Assembly (NCBI GenBank): GCA_022457155.1
Contig: JAJGOT010000346.1
Coordinates: 613,501 to 677,500 of the forward strand
Direction of reading: 5' to 3'
DNA from: Cladopsammia gracilis
Taxonomy: Eukaryota > Cnidaria > Anthozoa > Scleractinia > Dendrophylliidae
DNA: 64,000 nucleotides
Shown piece after piece: positions 48,754 to 61,580 of the stretch (position 1 is the stretch's first letter; every line of letters starts with the position of its first letter). The translations under genes were made by a program, and so were the position numbers. The notes under the pieces are model-generated. The model was not told the origin of the DNA. It saw only the letters and a list, made by a program, of their open reading frames with translations, and searched no databases.

Positions 48754-50640
48754 GTGGATCGACCATCGGCGCAGACATTTGATTAGTCGCGAGTTAAGAA
48801 TGTTATGAATTGGACAGAATTCAAGCTCTTTAGCAAGCCAAATCAACGCGCGAAATGCAATGATATGGCGCAGACTGACTTGAACTCTTCTTGATAATAT
48901 AACTAGCAAACTTATCCAGTTGACATTGAAAGTTCTTTGCATGTATGGAATTGTCAAACAGTGGTTTCGATAAACGATGTGTATTCTTTATATAATATTG
49001 AAAGATTCACCCGGCTTAAAGGAGCTATACCATGGTGATTTTGAGTTTTTTGGGGTCAAAACTGCTCCAAATTGAAACTAAGTACCTTTATCGTGCATGA
49101 AATGCTTGTAGAAAACTAAGAGGAAGATATCAAGTGAATTCTCAAAGAGAGAATAAACCATAATCAGATTTTTAGCGAGTTTTCCAAGAGAGAAGCGATA
49201 AACTTGAAAAAATTGGCCAATTTTTTTCAAGATATTGGCCAATATTTTCAAGATACAATCCATTTCCATCCTGGCCATGTGCAGCACGCAAGACAGTTTT
49301 ACTCAAAAAACAAAACAAAACTGAACCCTTATTGTTGGGTTTTTGCTGAACTCTTCTTGATAATATATTAAGTAGCGTACTTGTCCAGTTGACATTGAAA
49401 GTTCCTTGCATGTACTGATGTAATTGTTAAACAATAGTTACAATTAAACAATTAAATTAAACAAAAGGCGATGTGTAGTCATTTATATAATTGAACGATA
49501 CACCCAGCTTAACTTTTAAGCTCGAAAAAATAACAGAGAATAAACTACAGAATCAACAGCGCCATTTAATTTTGAAGCACTCAACTCTTCTTGATAATGT
49601 AACTAGTAAACTTAGCTAGTTGACATTGAAAGTTCTTTGCATGTATGGAATTGTTAAACAATAGTTACGATAAACGATGTGTATTCTTTAATTGAACGAT
49701 CCGCCCAGCTTAAAGGAGCTATGTCATGGTGATTTTGAAGTTTTGGGGTCAAAACCGCCCCAAATTAAAACTAAGTACCTTTATCGTGCATGCAATGCTT
49801 GTAGAACACCAAGGGGAAGATATCAATTGAATTCTCAAAGAGAGGATAAACCATAAACAGTTTTAGCGAGTTTTTCAAGAGAAAAGCGATAAACTTGAAA
49901 AATTGGCCAATTTTTTCAAGATGCAATCCATTTCCATCCTGGCCATGCGAAGCGCAAGACACTTACGTTTACTCTTAGAGCACTAGTAGAATAATTTTAG
50001 CAAAACTGAACCCTTGTTGTTGAGTATTTACTGAACTCTTCTTGATAATATAAGTAGTAAACTTATCCAGTTGACACTGAAAGTTCTTTGCATGCCACAA
50101 ATAAGTGAATCGACCATCGGCACAGACATTTGCTTAGTCGCGAGTTAAAAAATGTTATGAATTGGACAGAACGCAAGCTCTTCAGCAAGCCAAATCAATG
50201 CGCGAAACGCAATGATATGGCGCAGACTAACTTGAACTCTTCTTGAGAATATAACTGGTAAACTTATCCAGTTGACATTGAAGTTCTTTGCATGTATGTA
50301 ATTGTTAAACAATAGTTTCGATAAACTATGTGCATTCTTTATATGATTGAAAGATTCACCCAGCTTAAAGGAGCTATTGCATGGTGATTTTGAGGTTTTG
50401 GGGTCAAAACTACCCCAAATTAAAACTAAGTACCTTTCTCGTGCATGAAATGCTTGTAGAAAACTAAATACAGAAAAACAGTCATTGTGAAAGAAAGGAA
50501 CTTTGATTTTTTGGAATCGAGGTGCGATAACATGTTTGAAAAGATAAAATACAAGAAAAATACTAACAGAGTAGTGCCTTGTCGCAAGTATCTCTGGTTC
50601 GACAGACGTTGTTCCACGCATTTTCGAAGCCCTCGTCTTC
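48754..50640. repeat. Internal direct-repeat zone, copy 2
   Basis: Same repeated phrases as in copy 1 (examples at 48886, 49348, 49583, 50036 and 50236). No credible gene. Confidence 0.65.
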
Positions 50641-51064
50641 TACTTTGCACACGCATTTTGCGCTTATCGCACTACATTTTCCCACAACAACTGGACTTAA
50701 GTAACATAAAGAGGCACTCTTTATCGAACGACTGTTTAGTTGCCTGCAAGGATAACTTGCCCTCTGCATCTCTCCAACTGGCGATAAGGCTCCAAAACGT
50801 GTTCTTCTTCATAGAGGAAACAAACTTGTGAAATATCGACAATAACCAAGGGCGTCATTAGCCAAAATAGCAGTAAACTACTATTTTACACCATATAAGC
50901 GGTTGACAGCAAAGCCAAAATGCAGATTTCTTGCCCTAATTACCTACATCGAATCGGGACGATACAAGAAGATACCTGGAGATGCAAAATCCGACTTTTC
51001 AGCCATTAAAATAACAGGAAATCGAAAAGATGTCAAGCTGTGGTCTTCAGTATCAATTCATTTG

Positions 51065-52353
51065 AGTAAAATAAAATGTACCAAAATCCATGCTTGCTGG
51101 TAGTTCCATGCACTGTTTCACTTCTGAAATTCATTGCAGAGAAAAGAGACCTCTGATATGGCCGACATTTCCGCCATTATCATTTATAAAATAACATAAA
51201 ATAAAGTAAAAAATATATATTTCATGCCTTCATTTTTCCGTCTTTCCCGTGAAATCCGTCTTTTCCGCCGTTATTAAAAAAGTCTTTCACTCAGTCAACT
51301 TCCAGTCATGCAAGGCAGTTGACTGAAAGACTTTTGTGTTGATGGCGGAAAAGACGGCTTTCACGGAAAAGACGGCAAAATGAATAAATTAAATACATAT
51401 AATAAAAAATGAAATAAAATAAAAATATATTTCATTTCTTCATTTTCCCGTCTTTCCCGTGAAATCCGTCTTTTCCGCCGTTATTTAAAAAGTCTTTCAC
51501 TCAGTCAACTTCCAGTCATGCAAGGCAGTTGACTGAAAGACTTTTGTGATGATGGCGGAAAAGACGGATTTCACGGAAAAGACGGCAAAATGAATAAATT
51601 AAATATTAAATAAAATGAAATAAAATAAAAAAAGAAATAAAATAAAAAAAAATATTTTAATTTTATTTTTTTAATTTCATTAAAAAAATGAAATAAAAAA
51701 AAAATGAAATGAAAAAATAAAATTGAAATATTTTTTTCATTTTTTATTTAATTTTATTTAATTTTATTTTTTATTTTTTTTCATTTTTTATTAGATATAT
51801 TTAATTTATTCATTTTGCCGTCTTTTCCGTGAAATCCGTCTTTTCCGCCATCATCACAAAAGTCTTTCAGCCAACTGCCTTGCATGACTGGAAGTTGACT
51901 GAGTGAAAGACTTGTAATAATGGCGGAAAAGACGGATTTCACGGGAAAGACGGCAAAATGAATAAATTAAATATTTCTTTATTTTATTTTATTTTATTTT
52001 ATTTCGTTTTATTTTATTTTTTCATTTACTATTTAATTTATTCATTTTGCCGTCTTTTCCGTGAAATCCGTCTTTTCCGCCATCATCACAAAAGTCTTTC
52101 AGCCAACTGCCTTGCATGACTGGAAGTTGACTGAGTGAAAGACTTTTGTAATAATGGCGGAAAAGACGGATTTCACGGGAAAGACGGCAAAATGAAGAAA
52201 TGAAATATTTATTTTATTTTGTTTTATTTTATAAATAATAATGGCGGAAATGTCGGCCATATCAGAGGTCTGTTTGCTCTGCAATGGATTTCAGTAGTGA
52301 AACACTGCATGGAACTACCAGCAAGCATGGATTTTGGTACATTTTATTTTACT
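51065..52353. repeat. 1.29-kb composite palindrome, copy 2
   Basis: Same hairpin modules as copy 1, at about 51235-51375, 51447-51590, 51815-51955 and 52045-52195. One substitution at about 51358 (GACGGCTTTCACGG for GACGGATTTCACGG) breaks an otherwise paired stem. Confidence 0.9.
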
Positions 52354-53094
52354 CTAACCAGTGGAAGTTTGTTTTTTAGAACCAAGTGTATACCGGGTAT
52401 AACGTGCATGGCGTATTTGAAATGAAATTTTGAACTCAGTGTTATTCCACAGTGACATATAAAAAAAGTGGAAGTATTTTTTAGTGCCAAGTGTATACCG
52501 AGTATATCGTGCATGGCGTATTTAAAATGAAATGTTGAGATCCGTGGAAATCCACAGTGATCTTTTGGACACATGTGCAGTGTAGGGATTCGTTTTTTAG
52601 TTCCTAGGGTATAGCGGGGGCATGGCGTATTTTAAAAGAAATAACTTAGTGTAGCGGACGTGGAAAGTTGTTTATCTTTTTCGTAGTGTCGTTTGATGGT
52701 CACGTTGACGTACAATATACACCGCATTATCGTTTTTCCCTTTGGGTTTCTGCAATAAGAACCGCAACTTGAAGCCAATCGGCTTTTTAGTCAATTTTTC
52801 ACGTAGACGGCAACGGCTTCGTGAAAAATTGAGTCTTCCTATTCATATATAATTGAGTCTTGCTATTCATATATAGGAACAAGTGGACCTATCAATGTCT
52901 GTTCCTATTTTAAAGGAACGCATTTAGAGTTAAGCCAATTCTCGAAATCGTATCGCGCTGCGACAACAAGAAAAATCAATTTCTAGCATCGTACCACCTT
53001 GAACTTATAAGAAATCATCAGACATGCAGAGATTATTGTTGGAGTCCAACCGATTTTAACGTTTTAAAAAAGGGAACAGAAATTTTGGGAAACG

Positions 53095-53099
53095 ATCAT
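53095..53099. other. ATCAT junction between copies 2 and 3
   Basis: Same five-base junction as between copies 1 and 2, again directly between GGGAAACG and ATACATTCCCC. Confidence 0.85.
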
Positions 53100-53332
53100 A
53101 TACATTCCCCAAAAGTAATGATAGCAAGAATTTTGGCTTTAAACACAACGTTTTAACTTGGTATTTTGTGCTAGGTCTTATTGGGCTACTCTTTACATTA
53201 AAACATTTTCAACTTAGGATTTTAAGTGATGCGACTCAAAATATAAGAGGTTTTTCAAAAATCAAGTGTTCCGCGCGTTTTTGCTTTTTGTTCCTTTTAT
53301 TACTTTAGGAACAAATTAAATATGTACAAAAA

Positions 53333-54909
53333 GGAACTTTTGTTCCTTCGCAAATCCTTAAAAGGAACAAAGATTTGCAAATTCGGAACAAATTGTTCCT
53401 TTTGTTTTACTTGGGAACACGAAGTTCCCATTTATTGAGGTGAAAAGGAACAACTGGTTCCTATTTGTAGTACTTAGGAACACAACGTTCCTATTAATTC
53501 AGGTGAAAAGGAACAAAAGGTTCCCTTTGTTGTACTTGGGAACACGAAGTTCCTATTTATTCAGGTGAAAAGGAACAACTGGTTCCTATTTGTAGTACTT
53601 AGGAACACAATGTTCCTATTTATTCAAGTGAAAAGGAACAACTGGTTCCTATTTGTTGTAAATAGGAACTTCGTGTTCCTATTTACTCAGGTGAAAAGGA
53701 ACAAATGGTTCCTATTTGTAGTAAATAGGAACTCGTGTTCCTATTTGCTCAGGTGAAAAGGAACAAATGGTTCCTATTAGCAGCAAATAGGAACTCGTGT
53801 TCCTATTTATTCAAGTGAAAAGGAACAACTGGTTCCTATTTGTAGTAAATAGGAACTTCGTGTTCCTATTTACTCAGGTGAAAAGGAACAAATGGTTCCT
53901 ATTTATTCAAGTGAAAAGGAACAAATGGTTCCTATCTGTAGTAAATAGGAACTCGTGTTCCTATTTACTCTCAGGTAAAAAGGAACAAATGGTACCTATT
54001 TGTAGTAAATAAGAACTTCGTGTTCCTATTTACTCAGGTGAAAAGGAACAAATGGTTCCTATTTATTCAAGTGAAAAGGAACAAATGGTTCCTATTTGTA
54101 CTAAATAGGAATTCGTGTTCCTATTTACTCTCAAGTGAAAAGGAACAACTGGTTCCTATTTGTAGTAAATAGGAACTTCGTGTTCCTATTTACTCAGGTG
54201 AAAAGGAACAAATGGTTCCTATCTGTAGTAAATAGGAACTCGTGTTCCTATTTACTCTCAGGTGAAAAGGAACAAATGGTTCCTATCTGTAGTAAATAGG
54301 AACTCGTGTTCCTATTTACTCTCAGGTGAAAAGGAACAAATGGTTCCTATTTGTAGTAAATAGGAACTTCGTGTTCCTATTTACTCAGGTGAAAAGGAAC
54401 AACTGGTTCCCTTTGTATTACTTGGGAACACGAAGTTCCTATTTATTGAGGTGAAAAGGAACAACTGGTTCCGTTATCATCTGTTTAGGAACAAAAGGTC
54501 CTTTTTGGGTTGTTCCGATTTTTCTATCTGTTCCCTTTTGAGAGAAAGGAGAACAAATGTTCCTAATTTGACTGCCCACTTAACCCAATAAGGAACACTT
54601 TGTTCTTGTTAACTAGCATATTATGCTGTTGACCTCGACAACGAGGACCAGTTGTTCCGATTAAGCCTTCTCTGATGCGCAATGAGGAACGTGTTGTTCC
54701 TAATTGACTACTTGTCGTTCCCATTTTGTTTGAAAGGTTCCTATTAGCGTCACGAAGGAACACGTTTGTTCCTAATCAAACTGTTCCTATTTCAACTGAA
54801 TGGGAACTATTGTTCCGTTTTTAAACCACAATAAGCTCCGCTTTTAATCGAACAGGAACTGGCGTTCCATTTTGTTTTAACCGCTTTAAGTAATGGGAAC
54901 GATGGATCC
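53333..54909. repeat. GGAAC palindrome array, copy 3
   Basis: Same length class as copy 2. One site differs (GTTCTTG for GTTCCTG near 54604). Confidence 0.9.
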
Positions 54910-55234
54910 TATTTAGCTTTAGCAATCAGGAACTCGCGCTCACGATGTTAGTCTGCCAAAAACAACATGCTTAATCACGTTATTAGGGCATGCAGGTCCG
55001 TGCAAGTTCGGAATTGTCCTTTTGTTCCGTTTGGTTATGTGTCGGCCCTAAAACAAATTTGTTTAATTGTGTTGTGCGAACAATGGGACATGCAAGAGAT
55101 AACGCGACAAGGAACAAGCTTATTTAGCCAAACATCGAATAATGTCTCTTGGGAGGGATAAACAAGTCGGCTAATATATGTAGTAACCGCGCGAGAGAAA
55201 CTTTAAAATCTTCCAGCTAAGTTTGGTGCTAGAG

Positions 55235-57013
55235 ATGAACAAACGAGAAGACGAGATCGACTGGTCAAAGTTAGCAAACGCATCGCCCAAACCAAAGAGG
55301 CTTCACTTAGAAGAAGATGATTCTGATGGCCTTTTTCACTGTCCACTTCAAACCTGCAATCACGATGGATTTACCTCGCAAAGAGGCTGTAGAAAACACG
55401 TAAAGAACAAACACCGTTGGTATTTTCATTTCGACGAAAAGCCAAACAGCACTCAGATTGAAGCGGCGTGTTTAGGCAACGCGGAAAATGAAGCCGACGA
55501 TGATCAGAAGGCTCGACGTAAAATCAGAACAATTGCGTCTTTTGACATGTCGAGCGATATTGCTCGAGATTTTTCATCCTGGCTAACCGGCAGTGGCGGC
55601 GGCTGTAAAAGCGATCGCCAAGCACAACAAATCGTCAGCAAGTGTTTGAAATTTCTGAAATTCTGTTGCGAAGACGAAGAGGAGCTCACTTTTGACATCG
55701 TCGACTTTAGTTTATGTTCTCCCAATCTCCTATTTAAATTTGTCGACACGATGCAAGACGACTGGAAGCTCGGGCACGCAGGACGTCTAGGCTACTTGGA
55801 CGCCATTGCAGAACTGGGAGACTTTCGAAAAGTGAACGGCGCATCAGACTCCATTTTGAGAGGGCTGTCTTCGACAGAAATGTACTTGAAAAGGGTGCGC
55901 AAAACCGTTTCCAAAATGATGCGATTGCAGTGGACCAGCAAACTCGATATCGACGCCTTAGAAGCCAAGGGGCATTGGGCAACGCTAGAGGAGCTATTGG
56001 AAGTCGTGGCGCGTTTCTTGCCGCGCTACGAGGGCGTGCTGAACGCGTGCAAGGAGAAACAGGGTACGGTATCCCCGTTGGACTTGTCGTTTGCCACCAA
56101 ATTCCTCGCCGTGTATTTGTTTATCAAGGTCAAAGGATCGCGCCCAATGACATATCAGTATTTGACCGTCGAGATGGTGAACAAAGCTAAGACGAACGGC
56201 GGGTTTATCGATCAGAAAATGTTCAAAACGGCGGGCAAATACGGCTTCGATTCTCTATTCCTGACTGACACTAGCATGCAAGTGTTGGATGGATACATCA
56301 ATCACATTCGCCCTCTGCTCAAGCCGACCTGCGATTACGTTTTAGTAACGAGAAACGGAGGACAGCAAAACAAGCTGGGAGAACTGATGAGCAAGTTAGT
56401 TTTCGACGCAACTGGCAAGTACGTTCACCCGACTCGCTATCGACAAATTGTTGAAACCGAGAGCTCCAAACATCTCAGCAGTAGCGCGCAAAGCGCGATC
56501 TCCGAGGACCAGAAACACAGCTCTGTCGTGGCAAGAGTTCACTATCAAAAACAACGATCGCGCGAGGTCGCTACAAAAGCGCACGAATTCTTGGAAAGAC
56601 TGCACGGCGACAAGGGATCGGAGTTAGAAATGGACGTGCGCTCGAGGCTTTCGGACAAATCAACGTCTTCCCAAGAGCAGGACGATGACGTTAAAGGCGA
56701 CATGTCTTCTGCGGACGAAGTCGAAACGAGCCCCAAAACACCACCGCGGCCTAAGCCTTTACGAAGGGTTGCAAGTCTAAAGACAGAGCGCGCGTCCAAA
56801 GCTACTGAAATTGGCGCGAGAAGAAAACAAATGTTGTTCACCCCCGAGGAGGACCGATATCTAAAAACGGGACTTGAACGACACGGCTACGGGCAATGGC
56901 AAGCGATTCTAAGAGACCCCGAATTTCATTTTCAAACCGGAAGGACAGCAAACTCTCTGCTGAGCCGTGCTGCGAGGAGATTTGGATCACATTCGAAATC
57001 ATGCCACAAATAA
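55235..57013 (+). CDS. C2H2 / tyrosine recombinase / Myb transposase, copy 3
   Basis: Intact 592-residue frame from ATG 55235, with all catalytic residues, zinc-finger ligands and the Myb domain described for copy 1. Its protein matches copy 2 where copy 2 is in frame (G32, A83), so copies 2 and 3 are closest relatives. With copy 1 it gives two potentially active sources in the array. Confidence 0.9.
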   Translation: MNKREDEIDWSKLANASPKPKRLHLEEDDSDGLFHCPLQTCNHDGFTSQRGCRKHVKNKHRWYFHFDEKPNSTQIEAACLGNAENEADDDQKARRKIRTIASFDMSSDIARDFSSWLTGSGGGCKSDRQAQQIVSKCLKFLKFCCEDEEELTFDIVDFSLCSPNLLFKFVDTMQDDWKLGHAGRLGYLDAIAELGDFRKVNGASDSILRGLSSTEMYLKRVRKTVSKMMRLQWTSKLDIDALEAKGHWATLEELLEVVARFLPRYEGVLNACKEKQGTVSPLDLSFATKFLAVYLFIKVKGSRPMTYQYLTVEMVNKAKTNGGFIDQKMFKTAGKYGFDSLFLTDTSMQVLDGYINHIRPLLKPTCDYVLVTRNGGQQNKLGELMSKLVFDATGKYVHPTRYRQIVETESSKHLSSSAQSAISEDQKHSSVVARVHYQKQRSREVATKAHEFLERLHGDKGSELEMDVRSRLSDKSTSSQEQDDDVKGDMSSADEVETSPKTPPRPKPLRRVASLKTERASKATEIGARRKQMLFTPEEDRYLKTGLERHGYGQWQAILRDPEFHFQTGRTANSLLSRAARRFGSHSKSCHK

Positions 57014-58900
57014 GTGGATCGACCATCGGCGCAGACATTTGATTAGTCGCGAGTTAAGAATGTTATGAATTGGACAGAATTCAAGCTCTTTAGCAAGCCA
57101 AATCAACGCGCGAAATGCAATGATATGGCGCAGACTGACTTGAACTCTTCTTGATAATATAACTAGCAAACTTATCCAGTTGACATTGAAAGTTCTTTGC
57201 ATGTATGGAATTGTCAAACAGTGGTTTCGATAAACGATGTGTATTCTTTATATAATATTGAAAGATTCACCCGGCTTAAAGGAGCTATACCATGGTGATT
57301 TTGAGTTTTTTGGGGTCAAAACTGCTCCAAATTGAAACTAAGTACCTTTATCGTGCATGAAATGCTTGTAGAAAACTAAGAGGAAGATATCAAGTGAATT
57401 CTCAAAGAGAGAATAAACCATAATCAGATTTTTAGCGAGTTTTCCAAGAGAGAAGCGATAAACTTGAAAAAATTGGCCAATTTTTTTCAAGATATTGGCC
57501 AATATTTTCAAGATACAATCCATTTCCATCCTGGCCATGTGCAGCACGCAAGACAGTTTTACTCAAAAAACAAAACAAAACTGAACCCTTATTGTTGGGT
57601 TTTTGCTGAACTCTTCTTGATAATATATTAAGTAGCGTACTTGTCCAGTTGACATTGAAAGTTCCTTGCATGTACTGATGTAATTGTTAAACAATAGTTA
57701 CAATTAAACAATTAAATTAAACAAAAGGCGATGTGTAGTCATTTATATAATTGAACGATACACCCAGCTTAACTTTTAAGCTCGAAAAAATAACAGAGAA
57801 TAAACTACAGAATCAACAGCGCCATTTAATTTTGAAGCACTCAACTCTTCTTGATAATGTAACTAGTAAACTTAGCTAGTTGACATTGAAAGTTCTTTGC
57901 ATGTATGGAATTGTTAAACAATAGTTACGATAAACGATGTGTATTCTTTAATTGAACGATCCGCCCAGCTTAAAGGAGCTATGTCATGGTGATTTTGAAG
58001 TTTTGGGGTCAAAACCGCCCCAAATTAAAACTAAGTACCTTTATCGTGCATGCAATGCTTGTAGAACACCAAGGGGAAGATATCAATTGAATTCTCAAAG
58101 AGAGGATAAACCATAAACAGTTTTAGCGAGTTTTTCAAGAGAAAAGCGATAAACTTGAAAAATTGGCCAATTTTTTCAAGATGCAATCCATTTCCATCCT
58201 GGCCATGCGAAGCGCAAGACACTTACGTTTACTCTTAGAGCACTAGTAGAATAATTTTAGCAAAACTGAACCCTTGTTGTTGAGTATTTACTGAACTCTT
58301 CTTGATAATATAAGTAGTAAACTTATCCAGTTGACACTGAAAGTTCTTTGCATGCCACAAATAAGTGAATCGACCATCGGCACAGACATTTGCTTAGTCG
58401 CGAGTTAAAAAATGTTATGAATTGGACAGAACGCAAGCTCTTCAGCAAGCCAAATCAATGCGCGAAACGCAATGATATGGCGCAGACTAACTTGAACTCT
58501 TCTTGAGAATATAACTGGTAAACTTATCCAGTTGACATTGAAGTTCTTTGCATGTATGTAATTGTTAAACAATAGTTTCGATAAACTATGTGCATTCTTT
58601 ATATGATTGAAAGATTCACCCAGCTTAAAGGAGCTATTGCATGGTGATTTTGAGGTTTTGGGGTCAAAACTACCCCAAATTAAAACTAAGTACCTTTCTC
58701 GTGCATGAAATGCTTGTAGAAAACTAAATACAGAAAAACAGTCATTGTGAAAGAAAGGAACTTTGATTTTTTGGAATCGAGGTGCGATAACATGTTTGAA
58801 AAGATAAAATACAAGAAAAATACTAACAGAGTAGTGCCTTGTCGCAAGTATCTCTGGTTCGACAGACGTTGTTCCACGCATTTTCGAAGCCCTCGTCTTC
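57014..58900. repeat. Internal direct-repeat zone, copy 3
   Basis: Same repeated phrases as in copies 1 and 2. No credible gene. Confidence 0.65.
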
Positions 58901-59324
58901 TACTTTGCACACGCATTTTGCGCTTATCGCACTACATTTTCCCACAACAACTGGACTTAAGTAACATAAAGAGGCACTCTTTATCGAACGACTGTTTAGT
59001 TGCCTGCAAGGATAACTTGCCCTCTGCATCTCTCCAACTGGCGATAAGGCTCCAAAACGTGTTCTTCTTCATAGAGGAAACAAACTTGTGAAATATCGAC
59101 AATAACCAAGGGCGTCATTAGCCAAAATAGCAGTAAACTACTATTTTACACCATATAAGCGGTTGACAGCAAAGCCAAAATGCAGATTTCTTGCCCTAAT
59201 TACCTACATCGAATCGGGACGATACAAGAAGATACCTGGAGATGCAAAATCCGACTTTTCAGCCATTAAAATAACAGGAAATCGAAAAGATGTCAAGCTG
59301 TGGTCTTCAGTATCAATTCATTTG

Positions 59325-60601
59325 AGTAAAATAAAATGTACCAAAATCCATGCTTGCTGGTAGTTCCATGCACTGTTTCACTTCTGAAATTCATTGCAGA
59401 GAAAAGAGACCTCTGATATGGCCGACATTTCCGCCATTATCATTTATAAAATAACATAAAATAAAGTAAAAAATATATATTTCATGCCTTCATTTTTCCG
59501 TCTTTCCCGTGAAATCCGTCTTTTCCGCCGTTATTAAAAAAGTCTTTCACTCAGTCAACTTCCAGTCATGCAAGGCAGTTGACTGAAAGACTTTTGTGTT
59601 GATGGCGGAAAAGACGGATTTCACGGAAAAGACGGCAAAATGAATAAATTAAATACATATAATAAAAAATGAAATAAAATAAAAATATATTTCATTTCTT
59701 CATTTTCCCGTCTTTCCCGTGAAATCCGTCTTTTCCGCCGTTATTTAAAAAGTCTTTCACTCAGTCAACTTCCAGTCATGCAAGGCAGTTGACTGAAAGA
59801 CTTTGTGATGATGGCGGAAAAGACGGATTTCACGGAAAAGACGGCAAAATGAATAAATTAAATATTAAATAAAATGAAATAAAATAAAAAAAGAAATAAA
59901 ATAAAAAAAAATATTTTAATTTTATTTTTTGGAAATGAAATAAAAAAAAAATGAAATGAAAAAATAAAATTGAAATATTTTTTTCATTTTTTATTTAATT
60001 TTATTTAATTTTATTTTTTATTTTTTTTTCATTTTTTATTAGATATATTTAATTTATTCATTTTGCCGTCTTTTCCGTGAAATCCGTCTTTTCCGCCATC
60101 ATCACAAAAGTCTTTCAGCCAACTGCCTTGCATGACTGGAAGTTGACTGAGTGAAAGACTTGTAATAATGGCGGAAAAGACGGATTTCACGGGAAAGACG
60201 GCAAAATGAATAAATTAAATATTTCTTTATTTTATTTTATTTTATTTTATTTCGTTTTATTTTATTTTTTCATTTACTATTTAATTTATTCATTTTGCCG
60301 TCTTTTCCGTGAAATCCGTCTTTTCCGCCATCATCACAAAAGTCTTTCAGCCAACTGCCTTGCATGACTGGAAGTTGACTGAGTGAAAGACTTTTGTAAT
60401 AATGGCGGAAAAGACGGATTTCACGGGAAAGACGGCAAAATGAAGAAATGAAATATTTATTTTATTTTGTTTTATTTTATAAATAATAATGGCGGAAATG
60501 TCGGCCATATCAGAGGTCTGTTTGCTCTGCAATGGATTTCAGTAGTGAAACACTGCATGGAACTACCAGCAAGCATGGATTTTGGTACATTTTATTTTAC
60601 T
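59325..60601. repeat. Composite palindrome, copy 3
   Basis: Same as copies 1 and 2, with a small change in the AT-only centre (about 59920-59945) and one lost T in an inner hairpin at about 59802. Confidence 0.9.
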
Positions 60602-61342
60602 CTAACCAGTGGAAGTTTGTTTTTTAGAACCAAGTGTATACCGGGTATAACGTGCATGGCGTATTTGAAATGAAATTTTGAACTCAGTGTTATTCCACAG
60701 TGACATATAAAAAAAGTGGAAGTATTTTTTAGTGCCAAGTGTATACCGAGTATATCGTGCATGGCGTATTTAAAATGAAATGTTGAGATCCGTGGAAATC
60801 CACAGTGATCTTTTGGACACATGTGCAGTGTAGGGATTCGTTTTTTAGTTCCTAGGGTATAGCGGGGGCATGGCGTATTTTAAAAGAAATAACTTAGTGT
60901 AGCGGACGTGGAAAGTTGTTTATCTTTTTCGTAGTGTCGTTTGATGGTCACGTTGACGTACAATATACACCGCATTATCGTTTTTCCCTTTGGGTTTCTG
61001 CAATAAGAACCGCAACTTGAAGCCAATCGGCTTTTTAGTCAATTTTTCACGTAGACGGCAACGGCTTCGTGAAAAATTGAGTCTTCCTATTCATATATAA
61101 TTGAGTCTTGCTATTCATATATAGGAACAAGTGGACCTATCAATGTCTGTTCCTATTTTAAAGGAACGCATTTAGAGTTAAGCCAATTCTCGAAATCGTA
61201 TCGCGCTGCGACAACAAGAAAAATCAATTTCTAGCATCGTACCACCTTGAACTTATAAGAAATCATCAGACATGCAGAGATTATTGTTGGAGTCCAACCG
61301 ATTTTAACGTTTTAAAAAAGGGAACAGAAATTTTGGGAAACG

Positions 61343-61580
<238 letters not shown>

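Larger units (their letters stand above)
44841..53094 (+). mobile_element. Tyrosine-recombinase transposon, copy 2 (8254 bp)
   Basis: Same layout and ends as copy 1, offset about 8231 at the left edge and 8259-8260 after the palindrome array. Very few substitutions separate the copies, so amplification is recent. This copy shares the longer array with copy 3 but carries a frameshift in its recombinase gene. Confidence 0.85.
53100..61342 (+). mobile_element. Tyrosine-recombinase transposon, copy 3 (8243 bp)
   Basis: Third unit of the array, ending GGGAAACG immediately before ATCATCATC. It differs from copy 2 by a few substitutions, an intact recombinase frame and a 12-bp net deletion in the AT-only centre of the palindrome. 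Confidence 0.85.
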
